From Phycisphaerales bacterium (lineage in GTDB: Bacteria > Planctomycetota > Phycisphaerae > Phycisphaerales > UBA1924), in assembly GCA_029260495.1 (NCBI GenBank), contig JAJDDD010000010.1, positions 62,001-126,000 of the forward strand: a stretch of 64,000 bases of DNA, given 5' to 3'. A program made the translations under genes and the position numbers. The notes beneath the pieces were generated by a model that was not told the DNA's origin, did no database searches, and saw only the letters and a list, made by a program, of their open reading frames with translations. This document shows positions 35,187-44,841 of the stretch, one piece after another; position 1 is the first letter of the stretch; every line of letters begins with the position of its first letter.

Positions 35187-37433
35187 TCAGCTCCGCTCAT
35201 TCTGTGTTATCTCGCTGCCCGCCACCATGCGCAGTCGGCGCTGCACCGCTTCAAGCAACTCGCCAGCGTGATTCACTTGCGCCGCAGAGAGCGACTGACG
35301 ACCAAACTTTGAACAGTAATAAAGATCAGTTAAGGACGCAGCAGCCTCTGCCAGCTCGAAATCGCGTGACGCCAGGATCTGAGCATGCTGCATCGGCGGG
35401 CGCCACGCTGGCTTGGCCATCCCCGCTCGCGCGAGCGCGCGAAGGAACTCCGCATAAAACATTGTCTGCTTTTGGCGCTCCAGCAAGCCGGGATCGTCTC
35501 GAAGTTGCTCTTGCCATCTTTGTTTCCGAGCCAGCCGCATGCGCACAAACGCGACCACCCGAACCGCGATCAACCCGACACCAAACACACCCGCAAAGGC
35601 GAGAACACCCTGAGTCAGCGCCGCCATCGAGCGCCTGCCAAACTGGGAAAGATCTTCATCCAACATTTGGGCTCTTAGTCGCCCGCCCCCTGCCTGACCC
35701 TGCTCAGCCTCTTCGCCCAGGAAGCGATTCTGCGTACGCTGGTCATACCCGACGACCGTGTCCACCCAGAATCGCTCGGCCGCTTCAAAGAGTGAACGAA
35801 CACCAGCAAGCAGCCCCTCCTTTGGTTCATGGACGGTCGCGATATCTCCGGGTGGGGAAGGGTCAAACGTTTGCCACAACCCTGGCGCCACCAACGCCTC
35901 CATCCACGCGTGCGCATGGCTTTCGCGCACCAAAAAGGTCTCCCGGTCTTCGTCATACTCGATCGCCATGTATCCCGTCACGACGCGCGCATCAATCCCG
36001 ATGCTTCGGCACAACGCCGCCATCCCCGACGCGAAATACTCACAATGCCCACGTTTTGTGCGCAGTAGAAACATCTCGATTGGCTCTTCTCGAACGTTCG
36101 GAGCCAGCATTTCCAGTGTATACCGATATTGGGATTGCAAATATGCTTCAAAAGCGCTCGCGATCGCTGCATCATTCTCTGCATGCCGCTCGTTCAAGTC
36201 GCGCGACATGCCAACATTCGCCAATATCTCCTCAGCCAGATCATGGATCGCGCCTTTACGAAACATTGGCGGTTGCCTGCCTGTTTCAAACCGGGCGCCG
36301 CGCGTCGGAGTTTCGGCTTGGGAAATAACCGTGTAGGAAAATCGCCCGGACTTATTAATGCCAATGGTCTGGTCAGCTGCACCGATTGAATAGGGCGCGA
36401 AGTCGTCCATAGAAAACTGCACCGCTCGATGCATCGCGAAAAGCTTTTGAGACTGCTCATTTCGAAAGGTAATCTCCTGCCGATAAAGAGGCGCATCGGA
36501 CGCCACCGGACTGACCGGAATAACTGCCCCCGGTGAGGTGGTGCCCCGCATTTGCACCGAGTTGCGATCAGAATCGCTCAGCCACTGTCCATCGCGATAT
36601 TCACTAAGAACGGCGCCGCGCATGCGAATTTGTCGATCAAAGACATCCGCTGCGTTTTCGCCGTCTTCATCAAAGACGCGCATCTCGAATACGGGTGTTG
36701 TTGATTCGCTGATAAATCCCTCATCCCCAAGACGCACCTCATCCTGGAATGCGGTGAAGGAGCCAATGGGCGGCGCCCCGATGCCGCCCATCATCGTTGT
36801 TGTCATGCGCCTGGGAATGAACATAAAGACCACAGTTGTGATGATGATCGTCGCCAGCGCACTCGTCAAATACAAAAAACGAAAATCTCTTCGAGAGCGA
36901 ATGGCCCGCAAGCGCTTCGGACTGCACTCTACTGACGGACAAATATTTTCGTCATCATGTTCATGCGCTCGCTGTTCACCAACATGAATCTGATGCAGCA
37001 TGATCGTCCACAGCGCCAACGGCAGATAGATGATGACTGTCATTCCCAGCGCCACAGAGTTGCTGGTCATGCAGGCGCCAAGAACGAGAAAAAGGCTCAT
37101 CGCCAGCATCTGCCCCAGATCGCGCGTCGAAACGCGATCGTAGAGTTTGATCAGAAGCAGCCACACGATGTACCTGCTGATTGCTGCGATCAGATCTTCG
37201 GGCGTCTGTAAGATTGTTGCGAATGTATGCGCCGTGGCTGCGATGAGGAAGGCAGCAATGAGAAGCTTTGGAATCGGCGGGGCGCCATCCCGTCGGGCGA
37301 CAAACCAGGACGCGGCCCACGCGGGAATTGTTATCAGCGCGAGCACTGCGCTCCATTCTGACACGCAGTAGCTGATAATCGCTGCCCCGATTGTCAGAAA
37401 AAGAAACAGCTTGTATCGGCGAGTCAGATTCAT
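35187..37433 (-). CDS. TgpA-like membrane transglutaminase
   Basis: A 748-residue protein with the TgpA/DUF3488 architecture. The N-terminal membrane bundle (residues about 8-210) is followed by an extracytoplasmic transglutaminase core with Cys464 (RGHCEYFASGMAALCRS), His508 (SHAHAWMEAL) and Asp524 (QTFDPSPP), so the catalytic triad is complete. A C-terminal transmembrane helix (about 603-630) and a cytoplasmic DUF4129-like tail complete it. It shares a four-base overlap with the DUF58 gene, the usual partner. The substrate is unknown; TgpA-type proteins are linked to envelope integrity. Confidence 0.9.
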   Translation of the reverse strand: MNLTRRYKLFLFLTIGAAIISYCVSEWSAVLALITIPAWAASWFVARRDGAPPIPKLLIAAFLIAATAHTFATILQTPEDLIAAISRYIVWLLLIKLYDRVSTRDLGQMLAMSLFLVLGACMTSNSVALGMTVIIYLPLALWTIMLHQIHVGEQRAHEHDDENICPSVECSPKRLRAIRSRRDFRFLYLTSALATIIITTVVFMFIPRRMTTTMMGGIGAPPIGSFTAFQDEVRLGDEGFISESTTPVFEMRVFDEDGENAADVFDRQIRMRGAVLSEYRDGQWLSDSDRNSVQMRGTTSPGAVIPVSPVASDAPLYRQEITFRNEQSQKLFAMHRAVQFSMDDFAPYSIGAADQTIGINKSGRFSYTVISQAETPTRGARFETGRQPPMFRKGAIHDLAEEILANVGMSRDLNERHAENDAAIASAFEAYLQSQYRYTLEMLAPNVREEPIEMFLLRTKRGHCEYFASGMAALCRSIGIDARVVTGYMAIEYDEDRETFLVRESHAHAWMEALVAPGLWQTFDPSPPGDIATVHEPKEGLLAGVRSLFEAAERFWVDTVVGYDQRTQNRFLGEEAEQGQAGGGRLRAQMLDEDLSQFGRRSMAALTQGVLAFAGVFGVGLIAVRVVAFVRMRLARKQRWQEQLRDDPGLLERQKQTMFYAEFLRALARAGMAKPAWRPPMQHAQILASRDFELAEAAASLTDLYYCSKFGRQSLSAAQVNHAGELLEAVQRRLRMVAGSEITQNERS

Positions 37434-38662
37434 GACGGCGTCCTTCCCGCTGCGGCGACGGCGTCCTTTTTCTCGTTCGATGAGCGCATGCGTTTCGTTT
37501 CCGAGAAGGCCTGCCCCGCTATCCCTTCACGGCTTCTCTCGGCGGCCTGGCCATTAAGTTGGGAAGCGTCAATGATAATCCGCTCGCGTCCTTTCGAAAC
37601 GCCCGCATCAAAATCACCTCGGTGAACATCAAGATCATTGAGTTTGATCAACGCCAACTCTGTCAACAAAGGGGCAACCGGCGCGCCCCGGGAGCCTACA
37701 CCCGTTGGCGCTGCAATCGCATGCACGCCCGCCGCCGGAACAATCAACTCAACGGTGCGCCCTGCGATCGCCACACGCTCAATCCACCCAGCAGCAATGG
37801 AAATCGCCTGCTCGCCGGATTCCTCTGCTTCCACCGCGTCTGCGGACATGCCCAAACCTTCCCCTGCCGTCGGTGCGCTCAGAAGCAGCACGATCTCAAC
37901 ACGCTTGGCGCTGGGCGCAGACATCTCCCGCACGACAAGCTCCCCCCGCCGCGCCGATGCGCGCCATGCAATTGTCTGGCGACTGTCACCGGGCACATAT
38001 TCGCGCACGCCGACGTACTCGCTGCTGCGCCCGAGGCGACCGAGGACCAACGCCGTAATCTCCCCGCCGTCCGCCTGCCCCGCGGAGATATTCGAAGCCG
38101 GATCAATTGCAGCCGGCAGAATAATCGTCCTGCTCACATTCTCAAATATGATTGATTTGCGCACAATGCCGAAGGGGAAACAACTCTCGACTCGAAAAGC
38201 GATCAGCTCCAACTCCCCGCGTTTGTGTGGAATGACGACCGTCTCAGCCATCGCGGTTCCGCGCGGCGCCACGTGCGGCACAAATGCAACCATCTTGAAA
38301 AAAAACTTCCGCCAATCCCGATGATCCCGCTTTGCCCGCTCGCGCCCGCGCGCCGGTCTGGGCTCCAGTTCTATGATCGTCAGAGCGAACGCCGGAACGA
38401 ACAGATTCCTCGAACGCACCAGGTATCGCACGCGAAACGGCTCGCCCACCCGGCCCGTTGGCGGCATCTCACGCTCCACTTCCAAGCCCATGAGCATCGA
38501 GCCGCTCACGAGCCCCGAAATGAGCAACCCCGCGATCGCCAAACCAAGCGCTACGAAAATAAGATTGTTCTGGCTGTTGACTGCGCCAACCGCGAGCAGC
38601 GCCATGACCGCGACATAGATAACCGCAGAGAGGGTCAGATGATATTGACGACGAGCATGCAC
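37430..38662 (-). CDS. DUF58 domain protein
   Basis: A 410-residue protein with two N-terminal transmembrane helices (VIYVAVMALLAVGAV and FVALGLAIAGLLISGLVSG) and a beta-rich middle. The DUF58 motif is YVGVREYVPGDSRQTIAW followed by RASARRGELVVREM. DUF58 proteins are typically encoded with a MoxR AAA+ ATPase and a TgpA-like transglutaminase. Here TgpA is present but no MoxR gene is adjacent. The role is probably in assembling or regulating an envelope complex; that is inference from the family. Confidence 0.9.
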   Translation of the reverse strand: MHARRQYHLTLSAVIYVAVMALLAVGAVNSQNNLIFVALGLAIAGLLISGLVSGSMLMGLEVEREMPPTGRVGEPFRVRYLVRSRNLFVPAFALTIIELEPRPARGRERAKRDHRDWRKFFFKMVAFVPHVAPRGTAMAETVVIPHKRGELELIAFRVESCFPFGIVRKSIIFENVSRTIILPAAIDPASNISAGQADGGEITALVLGRLGRSSEYVGVREYVPGDSRQTIAWRASARRGELVVREMSAPSAKRVEIVLLLSAPTAGEGLGMSADAVEAEESGEQAISIAAGWIERVAIAGRTVELIVPAAGVHAIAAPTGVGSRGAPVAPLLTELALIKLNDLDVHRGDFDAGVSKGRERIIIDASQLNGQAAERSREGIAGQAFSETKRMRSSNEKKDAVAAAGRTPS

Positions 38663-38723
38663 GCCCTAATCTTACGCCCAGCTTCTCCTGTCGGCGCAAC
38701 ATCGCCGACGGCGCCCGATCAGG

Positions 38724-39212
38724 TCACCGAAACTGCTTGTATTGCTCATACAAGTCATCATCCCCAAGCCACTCGGCGCCCGGATCGCCCGGCGCCAGCA
38801 TGATGAGCACACGCTGCCCGGAAGGTGGCAACCGAAAAGAGTGCACCACGCTTTGATACCCCTTGCGGCGGGCGCCTAGGCCGACATCATAGGTCAAAAA
38901 ACCCACGCCAACCTCCGACACCGACAAACTGAACTCACCTGTCGAATCGGAAACCGTCTCGCCAATCATCTTCTTATTGAGCCGCTCGGGATTGTTCTGC
39001 AGCCGAACGCGAACACCCGCGAGCCCCGCCCCCTCCTCAAAGCGCGGGTCATCCGCTGGAAGCACCATGACATAGCTAATTTCCCCTTCAATGACCTTCC
39101 CGCGCAGTTTGTACGCTGAGCACCCCGAGAGCAACACCACGCTGCACAACGCAGCTGAGAGAAGGCCAGTCCAACAACAGCGCCAACGCCGTGTGCGCGG
39201 AGCCCCCGTCAT
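38724..39212 (-). CDS. Putative lipoprotein with carboxypeptidase-regulatory-like domain
   Basis: A 162-residue lipoprotein with signal peptide and lipobox (LSAALCSVVLLSGC, Cys about residue 31). The mature part is one beta-sandwich domain of the carboxypeptidase regulatory/transthyretin type: a strand after KLRGKVIEGEISYVMVLP, GLAGVRVRLQN, then TVSDSTGEFSLSVSEVG and a closing VLIMLAPGD. Such domains are found on secreted proteins and bind or stabilise. It overlaps the nuoN stop by four bases and precedes the DUF58 gene, so it is coupled to nuo transcription. Confidence 0.75.
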   Translation of the reverse strand: MTGAPRTRRWRCCWTGLLSAALCSVVLLSGCSAYKLRGKVIEGEISYVMVLPADDPRFEEGAGLAGVRVRLQNNPERLNKKMIGETVSDSTGEFSLSVSEVGVGFLTYDVGLGARRKGYQSVVHSFRLPPSGQRVLIMLAPGDPGAEWLGDDDLYEQYKQFR

Positions 39213-40888
39213 GGCTGTTCCCTCTCCGCGTCAGCGCGAATCGTCGCTGCGATGGAGGGATTGACAATTCCCTGTGCAGGTCTGTTTTCAGCATCGACGC
39301 CCGCGATAAATGTCTGCTGGGATCCGAGCTGTGTCGCATCGCCGGAACCGCGCAAGAGTGGCGATACGAACAGCGCCAACCCCACCACCCCGGCAGCGCC
39401 GGCCACCGCCGTCAGACGGCGCCACGGAGCCGGCCCCAGCGCAAGCCTGTCCTCAAACTCATCCCGCTCCTCAAAGAGCGCCGCAGCAGCAATGCGCAGG
39501 TAATAAAATGCTGCGACCGCGGAGTTGATCGCCAGCACAACCACAAGAATCTTTTCGTTCGCTTCCCACGCAGAGGTAAAAAGCGCCAGCTTGCCGAAGA
39601 ACCCAAACAGAGGCGGCATGCCCAACAGCGAGAGCGCACAGACGACCAGCGACCATCCCACCGCAGGATATGTCCTGCACACACTGTTCAGATCGCTCAG
39701 AAGCTCCACTTCAACCATCTCGCCCTTGATTGTGCGCTTCTCAAGCGACGCAATCGCAGCGAAAGCGCCAAGCGTCATCACGCTATAGGACAGCAGGTAG
39801 AACAGCGCCGCAGCCAGCCCGCTTGTCGCAGCGTCACCCTCGCGCCCGGGGCCTGCGATCAAACCCACAAGCATGTATCCCGAATGCGCCACAGAAGAAT
39901 ACGCCAGCATGCGCTTCACATTGTCCTGAAGCAGCGCCAGCACATTGCCCACCGTCATGGTCAGCGCCGCCATCACCCACAGCGTGACGCGGATCTCCGC
40001 TGGAAGCGTGATCCCCGTCGCCCCATGTGTCCAGCCCAGAACACTGACAAGCATGATGAGCACCAATATCCCCGCTGCTTTGGGCGCGAACGCCAAATAT
40101 CCAGCCACCGACGTCGCGGCGCCTTGATACACGTCCGGCGTGTAGAAGTGCATTGGAACAGCAGCAATCTTGAATGAAACACCCACAATCGCCAAAATGA
40201 AACCGAGCAGCAGCATGGGGTTGAGCTCATCAGATTGCGCGAGGGCATTGCGGATTTCCGGCAGACTTGTCGTCCCCATGACGCCATAGATGAGCGCAAA
40301 GCCGTACAAAAAGATCGCCGCGCTGAACGCCCCGAGGAAGAAATACTTCACCGCCGCTTCCTGCGCGCGTAAGCGCCCGGAGCTCATCGCCACCATGATG
40401 TATGTAGGCAGACTGGTCAGCTCCAGCGCCAGGAATATCCAGATCAAATCGTCAGCCGTCACGCACAACATGACGCCGGTGAGTGAAAACAGGAAGAAAG
40501 CGTAAAACTCGCCCCGCGTCGCGCGCAGAGGGTCAAACGCCCGCCCTCGTGCAACATCGCGCTCATACGCACGATCAACTACGCCCGTCAACATCGGCAG
40601 CGCCAGCAATCCCATGACCGCGATCAGCGTTTTAGCGTATGGCATCACACCGGGGAGAATCGCTTCCTTGAGAGCCTCCGTCTCGGCTCCGGGCGATCGC
40701 AACGACAGCCACGCCGCCGCAATGAGCCCAAGCCCCGTCACAATCGCGGCGCTCTTGCGCGCTGCGAGCGACTTGGACAATCCCAGCACCATCACAACGC
40801 ACGTCGCAGCAAAAAGCGCCATCTCCGGATGTAAATAATGCAGCCTTTCGATGATCTCTGAACCGCCGGCGGCAAGTGCGAGAGTCAT
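39209..40888 (-). CDS. nuoN: NADH-quinone oxidoreductase subunit N
   Basis: Antiporter-like proton-pumping subunit of complex I. The 559-residue protein has about 14 transmembrane helices. Diagnostic parts include EFYAFFLFSLTGVMLCVTAD, the Glu-containing FLALELTSLPTYIMVAM, the broken-helix Lys region VKYFFLGAFSAAIFLYG, and AYSSVAHSGYMLVGLIAG. The last 60 residues are a polar extension after the final helix. It overlaps nuoM by four bases and the downstream lipoprotein gene by four. Confidence 0.95.
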   Translation of the reverse strand: MTLALAAGGSEIIERLHYLHPEMALFAATCVVMVLGLSKSLAARKSAAIVTGLGLIAAAWLSLRSPGAETEALKEAILPGVMPYAKTLIAVMGLLALPMLTGVVDRAYERDVARGRAFDPLRATRGEFYAFFLFSLTGVMLCVTADDLIWIFLALELTSLPTYIMVAMSSGRLRAQEAAVKYFFLGAFSAAIFLYGFALIYGVMGTTSLPEIRNALAQSDELNPMLLLGFILAIVGVSFKIAAVPMHFYTPDVYQGAATSVAGYLAFAPKAAGILVLIMLVSVLGWTHGATGITLPAEIRVTLWVMAALTMTVGNVLALLQDNVKRMLAYSSVAHSGYMLVGLIAGPGREGDAATSGLAAALFYLLSYSVMTLGAFAAIASLEKRTIKGEMVEVELLSDLNSVCRTYPAVGWSLVVCALSLLGMPPLFGFFGKLALFTSAWEANEKILVVVLAINSAVAAFYYLRIAAAALFEERDEFEDRLALGPAPWRRLTAVAGAAGVVGLALFVSPLLRGSGDATQLGSQQTFIAGVDAENRPAQGIVNPSIAATIRADAEREQP

Positions 40889-42555
40889 GGCGTCTCCTCC
40901 CGTAGCGCAAGGCTCACGCCAGTCGGCGATTCATCTGCGGCAGTGTCTGCCAGAAGATAAGCATCATCGATAGTTTCACCATCCGCAAAATGTTGGGACC
41001 CTGGATCAAGCAACGCAGCCACCGGGCGCAGCGCTCGATCTACCGGATGCTCAAGCGTCGCGAGCAAAGGCGTTGGGTACACGCCGAGAACAATGCACAG
41101 AATCGCCAACGGCGCCAGTGTCGCGATTTCCCGCATATTCAGGTCCGTCGGCAGCACCGCATGCTCATGATGCCCGCGCGGCTCATGCAGAGGCCCAAAA
41201 ACAATCTTGCCAACCATATACAACAGATAAATCGCCGCAATAATCATCCCCGTCGCAGCCGCCACCGCATACCAGGGGCCGAGCGGCCCGAGCGTCCCGC
41301 CGACGCCAAACGTCGCGCCGCTCTGGAACGCGCCGAGCAGGCACAGGAACTCACTCACGAAACCATTGAGCCCGGGCAGCCCGACTGACGCAAGCATAAA
41401 GAAGACCATGAACATCGACCACACCGGCATTTTCGAGCCCAGTCCCCCTACTTCATCGAGCGAGCGCGTGTGGTATCGCTCGTACATCATCCCGATCAAA
41501 AGGAACAAGGCGCCTGTCGAAAGTCCATGATTAATCATGTACACAACTGAACCCGTAAGCCCAGCTGCATTCAGCGCGACAAGCCCCAGTACGCAGAACC
41601 CAAGGTGGCTCACCGAGGAATACGCAATGAGTTTCTTCACATCCCGCTGGGCCCAGCAAATCAGCCCCGCATAAACAATGCCCACAATCGAGATCGTTGC
41701 GATGACCCCGGCGTATTCAATGAGCGCCGCAGGCGCAAATGGAATCACAAACCGATAAATCGCATAGGTTCCAAGTTTGAGCAACACCCCCGCCAGAATC
41801 ACCGAGCCCGCGGTTGGCGCCTCAGTATGCGCTAACGGCAGCCAGGTGTGCACCGGGAAGAGCGGCACCTTCACCGCAAACCCCGCCATCATCGCCAGAA
41901 GCAACCACCCCTGCTCCCGCGCAGTCAGCAGACGCACCGCTGACTGCATCATGTTTAGATCAAACGACCAGAAGCCATGAATCAAAAACGCCTTGTAGGC
42001 TATGTACACCAACCCCACAAGCGCGATGACCGACCCCGTAAATGTGTACAAAAAGAACTTCGTCGCTGCGAACTTCCGGTTGGAGCTTCCCCACTGCCGG
42101 ATCAAAACATACATAGGCGCAAGTGTGAACTCGAAGCAGGTGTAAAACAGAATAAGATCGCGCGAAGCAAACACACCCATCATCGCAGCTTGCAGCACCA
42201 GCAAGGAGCCGTAATACAAACGCTCGCGCTCATTGATCGCGGTGATCGAACTGAGAATGCATATCGAACTCAAGAGCGCCGTCAACAGAATGAGCAGCAT
42301 CGCCACGCTGTCCACGCCAACGCTGAAACCAATTCCAAAAGAATCGATCCACGTCCAGCTACCGGTAAACTGCATCTGCGCCGACGCTGGCCCAAACCAC
42401 TCGAAGTTAATCGCTGCCCACATCGCCGCAGCCAACGCGATCCCCGACCACGCCAGCGCAATCCACTTCGCCTGCCGCTTTGGGCTCGCCATCACGATCA
42501 CGGCGCCGATCAACGGAATGGCAAGCAACATCGCCAGCATCAGAGCACAACCCAA
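40885..42555 (-). CDS. nuoM: NADH-quinone oxidoreductase subunit M
   Basis: Antiporter-like proton-pumping subunit of complex I, 556 residues, about 14 membrane helices. The essential Glu occurs in FYTCFEFTLAPMYVLI. The Lys/His-containing central segment includes KFFLYTFTGSVIALVG and LFPVHTWLPLAHTEAPTAGS, and AYSSVSHLGFCVLGL is the typical later motif. The C-terminal tail is acidic. It overlaps nuoL by 16 bases and nuoN by 4, consistent with translational coupling. Confidence 0.95.
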   Translation of the reverse strand: MGCALMLAMLLAIPLIGAVIVMASPKRQAKWIALAWSGIALAAAMWAAINFEWFGPASAQMQFTGSWTWIDSFGIGFSVGVDSVAMLLILLTALLSSICILSSITAINERERLYYGSLLVLQAAMMGVFASRDLILFYTCFEFTLAPMYVLIRQWGSSNRKFAATKFFLYTFTGSVIALVGLVYIAYKAFLIHGFWSFDLNMMQSAVRLLTAREQGWLLLAMMAGFAVKVPLFPVHTWLPLAHTEAPTAGSVILAGVLLKLGTYAIYRFVIPFAPAALIEYAGVIATISIVGIVYAGLICWAQRDVKKLIAYSSVSHLGFCVLGLVALNAAGLTGSVVYMINHGLSTGALFLLIGMMYERYHTRSLDEVGGLGSKMPVWSMFMVFFMLASVGLPGLNGFVSEFLCLLGAFQSGATFGVGGTLGPLGPWYAVAAATGMIIAAIYLLYMVGKIVFGPLHEPRGHHEHAVLPTDLNMREIATLAPLAILCIVLGVYPTPLLATLEHPVDRALRPVAALLDPGSQHFADGETIDDAYLLADTAADESPTGVSLALREETP

Positions 42556-44834
42556 ATCACAAGGAGGATAAACGCCAGCCCGCCGGCCATTCCGACTGCG
42601 TAGCTCTGCAACAAACCATTCTGACTCGGTCGCAACCCGGATCCCACGCCGCGCGGCGTCTTCGCCAGCCCATCGACGATCCCGTCAATAATGAACCGAT
42701 CGAACAAGTAACAGATATGCGCCAGCACCCACAGCGGAATGCGGAACAGGAAATCGTACAACTCATCGACATACCACTTGCGCTCGGCCCATTTGCCGAC
42801 CGGCGCGAAAGTCCGTTTGAGTCCGTCGGCCCGTGAAGTAGCCGCTTCCGTGCGCGCGCCGATGAACAGTCCGCCAAATCCTGTTGGCCCGTGCAAAAAC
42901 GCCGCGATCAAAATCCCAATCGCACCGATGATCCCGGAAGCAAAGAAAAGCGCCTCATGCGGATCGAACCCAAGGAAAGTCCCCGGCGCCAGCTCTGCGC
43001 CCGATGCTTCAGCGCCGTGGGCGCCTGCAATCTCATGCGCCGCAGCGCCATGATGCACAAATGGCGACTCGTAATGCGCCGTTGAATCATGCACCAGCCC
43101 GCCGACCCATCCGTGATGCTCGGTGTCAATGAAGTACACACCGACAACCGCCAAACTCCCGACCGCGAGAATCGCGAGCACTGTATTAATCGCCCACTTC
43201 GGCGGATGCGGATGGAAGCTGCTTCCGCCGTGACCTCCATGCCCAGCATGATTGTCGTGCCCATCCTCAGCAGTCATCTCATCTTCCGCATCGCCATGAT
43301 GCTCATCGCCCGGCTCAAACTCGCCCGGCCCCATAAACACGCGAAACCACACACGGAAGGTGTAATACGCCGTCAGCCCCGCAGTAATCAGTGCGATCCA
43401 CCCCAAGACTGCGAAGCCCGGCGTGACAAATGCCTCCGCCAGAATCATGTCCTTCGAGAAATATCCCGCAGTCAATGGAAACCCCGCGAGGTTCAGACAG
43501 CCAATGAGCATCGCCACCGAAACAATCCGCCAGCCCTTCATCCCCCACACGCCCGAGAGCTTGCGCAGGTCAAGCTGCCCCGCAAAGCCGTGCATCACGG
43601 CGCCGCAACACAGGAAGAGCGTCGCCTTAAAGAATGCATGCGTAAACACATGAAACGCAGCCCCCGCGCTCGACAGCACGCCGAGCCCGAGGAACATATA
43701 CCCCAGCTGTGACACCGTTGAATACGCCATAATGCGTTTGATGTCGTACTGCGCCATGCCGATCGTCGCCGCGAGAAGCGCCGTCAGCCCGCCCACCCAC
43801 GCGACGATCACCAGCGCCGTCGGGTTCAGCGTGTAGAGCGGATACGTCCGCGCGATCAGATACACGCCCGCTGTCACCATCGTCGCTGCATGAATCAGCG
43901 CCGACACCGGCGTCGGGCCTTCCATCGCGTCCGGAAGCCAGGTGTAAAGGGGCAGCTGTGCGCTCTTGCCAAAGGCGCCGACCATCAGCAGCAGCGGAAT
44001 CGCCTTCACCGCGAATGGCAACTCCCCGCCCGATGCCCGAATCGCATCGACCTGCTCAAATATCCCCGCATATTCGATCGTCCCAAACTGCACGAACGTC
44101 ATCATGATCCCGATCGCAAGACCGAGATCGCCAATGCGATTCATGATGAAGGCTTTCTTCGCCGCTGCGACCGCGCTCGGCTTCGTGAAGAAGTATCCAA
44201 TCAGCAGATACGAGCACAACCCCACGCCTTCCCAACCAAGGTAAAGCATAAGCAGGTTGTCGCCCATCACCAGCGCGCTCATCGCAAATACAAACAAGCT
44301 GAACGCAAAGAAGAACCGGCAATACCCCGGCCCAACATCATGCGCCATGTACTCGCTCGCATACAGGGCAATGAGCGTCGCGAGCCCCGTCACAAAGAGC
44401 ATCCACAGGATCGTCAAACTATCCAGATACAACCCGAAGTTCGCGATCAGCTCCAGCCCGCCTTCCTGATGAGGCGAAAGATCAATTCCAATCCACCTGA
44501 ACCCATGCACAATCTGCGTCACCCCCGGCGCCGCGATCTCAAAATACGCAAGAATCGTTAATCCAAAACTCGCCCCAAGCAGCCCCACAGTCGTCCACGC
44601 GGGCAGCTTGCTCTTGACGCCAAACGCCCAATACAACCCGCACAGCGCCATCGAAAGCAACGGCAGCAGCGGAATCAGCAAAAACAGCTTATTTCCGCTT
44701 CCTGCGATTGCTGCACCTACAGCATGCGCAGCTTCCGCCGCACCCGCAGCAGCGCCTTCAGCGCCATGCCCATGCGTGGCATGTGAGGCCAGCGTCGCCA
44801 GCTCCGGGATGTTCGAGAGCAGTTCGAGCATCAA
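42540..44834 (-). CDS. nuoL: NADH-quinone oxidoreductase subunit L
   Basis: Largest antiporter-like subunit of complex I, carrying the long lateral helix. The 764-residue protein is longer than the common 610-650. Core motifs are FFAFSLFVFAMSALVMGDNL, LYLGWEGVGLCSYLLIGYF, QLPLYTWLPDAMEGPTPVSA and AYSTVSQLGYMFLGLGVL. The extra length lies in an Ala/His-rich N-terminal extension and two soluble loops in the C-terminal third with strings of His, Asp and Glu (DEHHGDAEDEM, HDNHAGHGGHGG). It is transcribed from nuoK and overlaps nuoM. Confidence 0.95.
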   Translation of the reverse strand: MMLELLSNIPELATLASHATHGHGAEGAAAGAAEAAHAVGAAIAGSGNKLFLLIPLLPLLSMALCGLYWAFGVKSKLPAWTTVGLLGASFGLTILAYFEIAAPGVTQIVHGFRWIGIDLSPHQEGGLELIANFGLYLDSLTILWMLFVTGLATLIALYASEYMAHDVGPGYCRFFFAFSLFVFAMSALVMGDNLLMLYLGWEGVGLCSYLLIGYFFTKPSAVAAAKKAFIMNRIGDLGLAIGIMMTFVQFGTIEYAGIFEQVDAIRASGGELPFAVKAIPLLLMVGAFGKSAQLPLYTWLPDAMEGPTPVSALIHAATMVTAGVYLIARTYPLYTLNPTALVIVAWVGGLTALLAATIGMAQYDIKRIMAYSTVSQLGYMFLGLGVLSSAGAAFHVFTHAFFKATLFLCCGAVMHGFAGQLDLRKLSGVWGMKGWRIVSVAMLIGCLNLAGFPLTAGYFSKDMILAEAFVTPGFAVLGWIALITAGLTAYYTFRVWFRVFMGPGEFEPGDEHHGDAEDEMTAEDGHDNHAGHGGHGGSSFHPHPPKWAINTVLAILAVGSLAVVGVYFIDTEHHGWVGGLVHDSTAHYESPFVHHGAAAHEIAGAHGAEASGAELAPGTFLGFDPHEALFFASGIIGAIGILIAAFLHGPTGFGGLFIGARTEAATSRADGLKRTFAPVGKWAERKWYVDELYDFLFRIPLWVLAHICYLFDRFIIDGIVDGLAKTPRGVGSGLRPSQNGLLQSYAVGMAGGLAFILLVIWVVL

Positions 44835-44841
44835 CGCTGAT

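Noticed and set aside
39191-40177. Plus-strand ORF of 328 codons antisense to nuoN
   Set aside because: Overlaps conserved NuoN helices; composition is Arg/His/Gln-rich as typical for antisense frames of membrane proteins.
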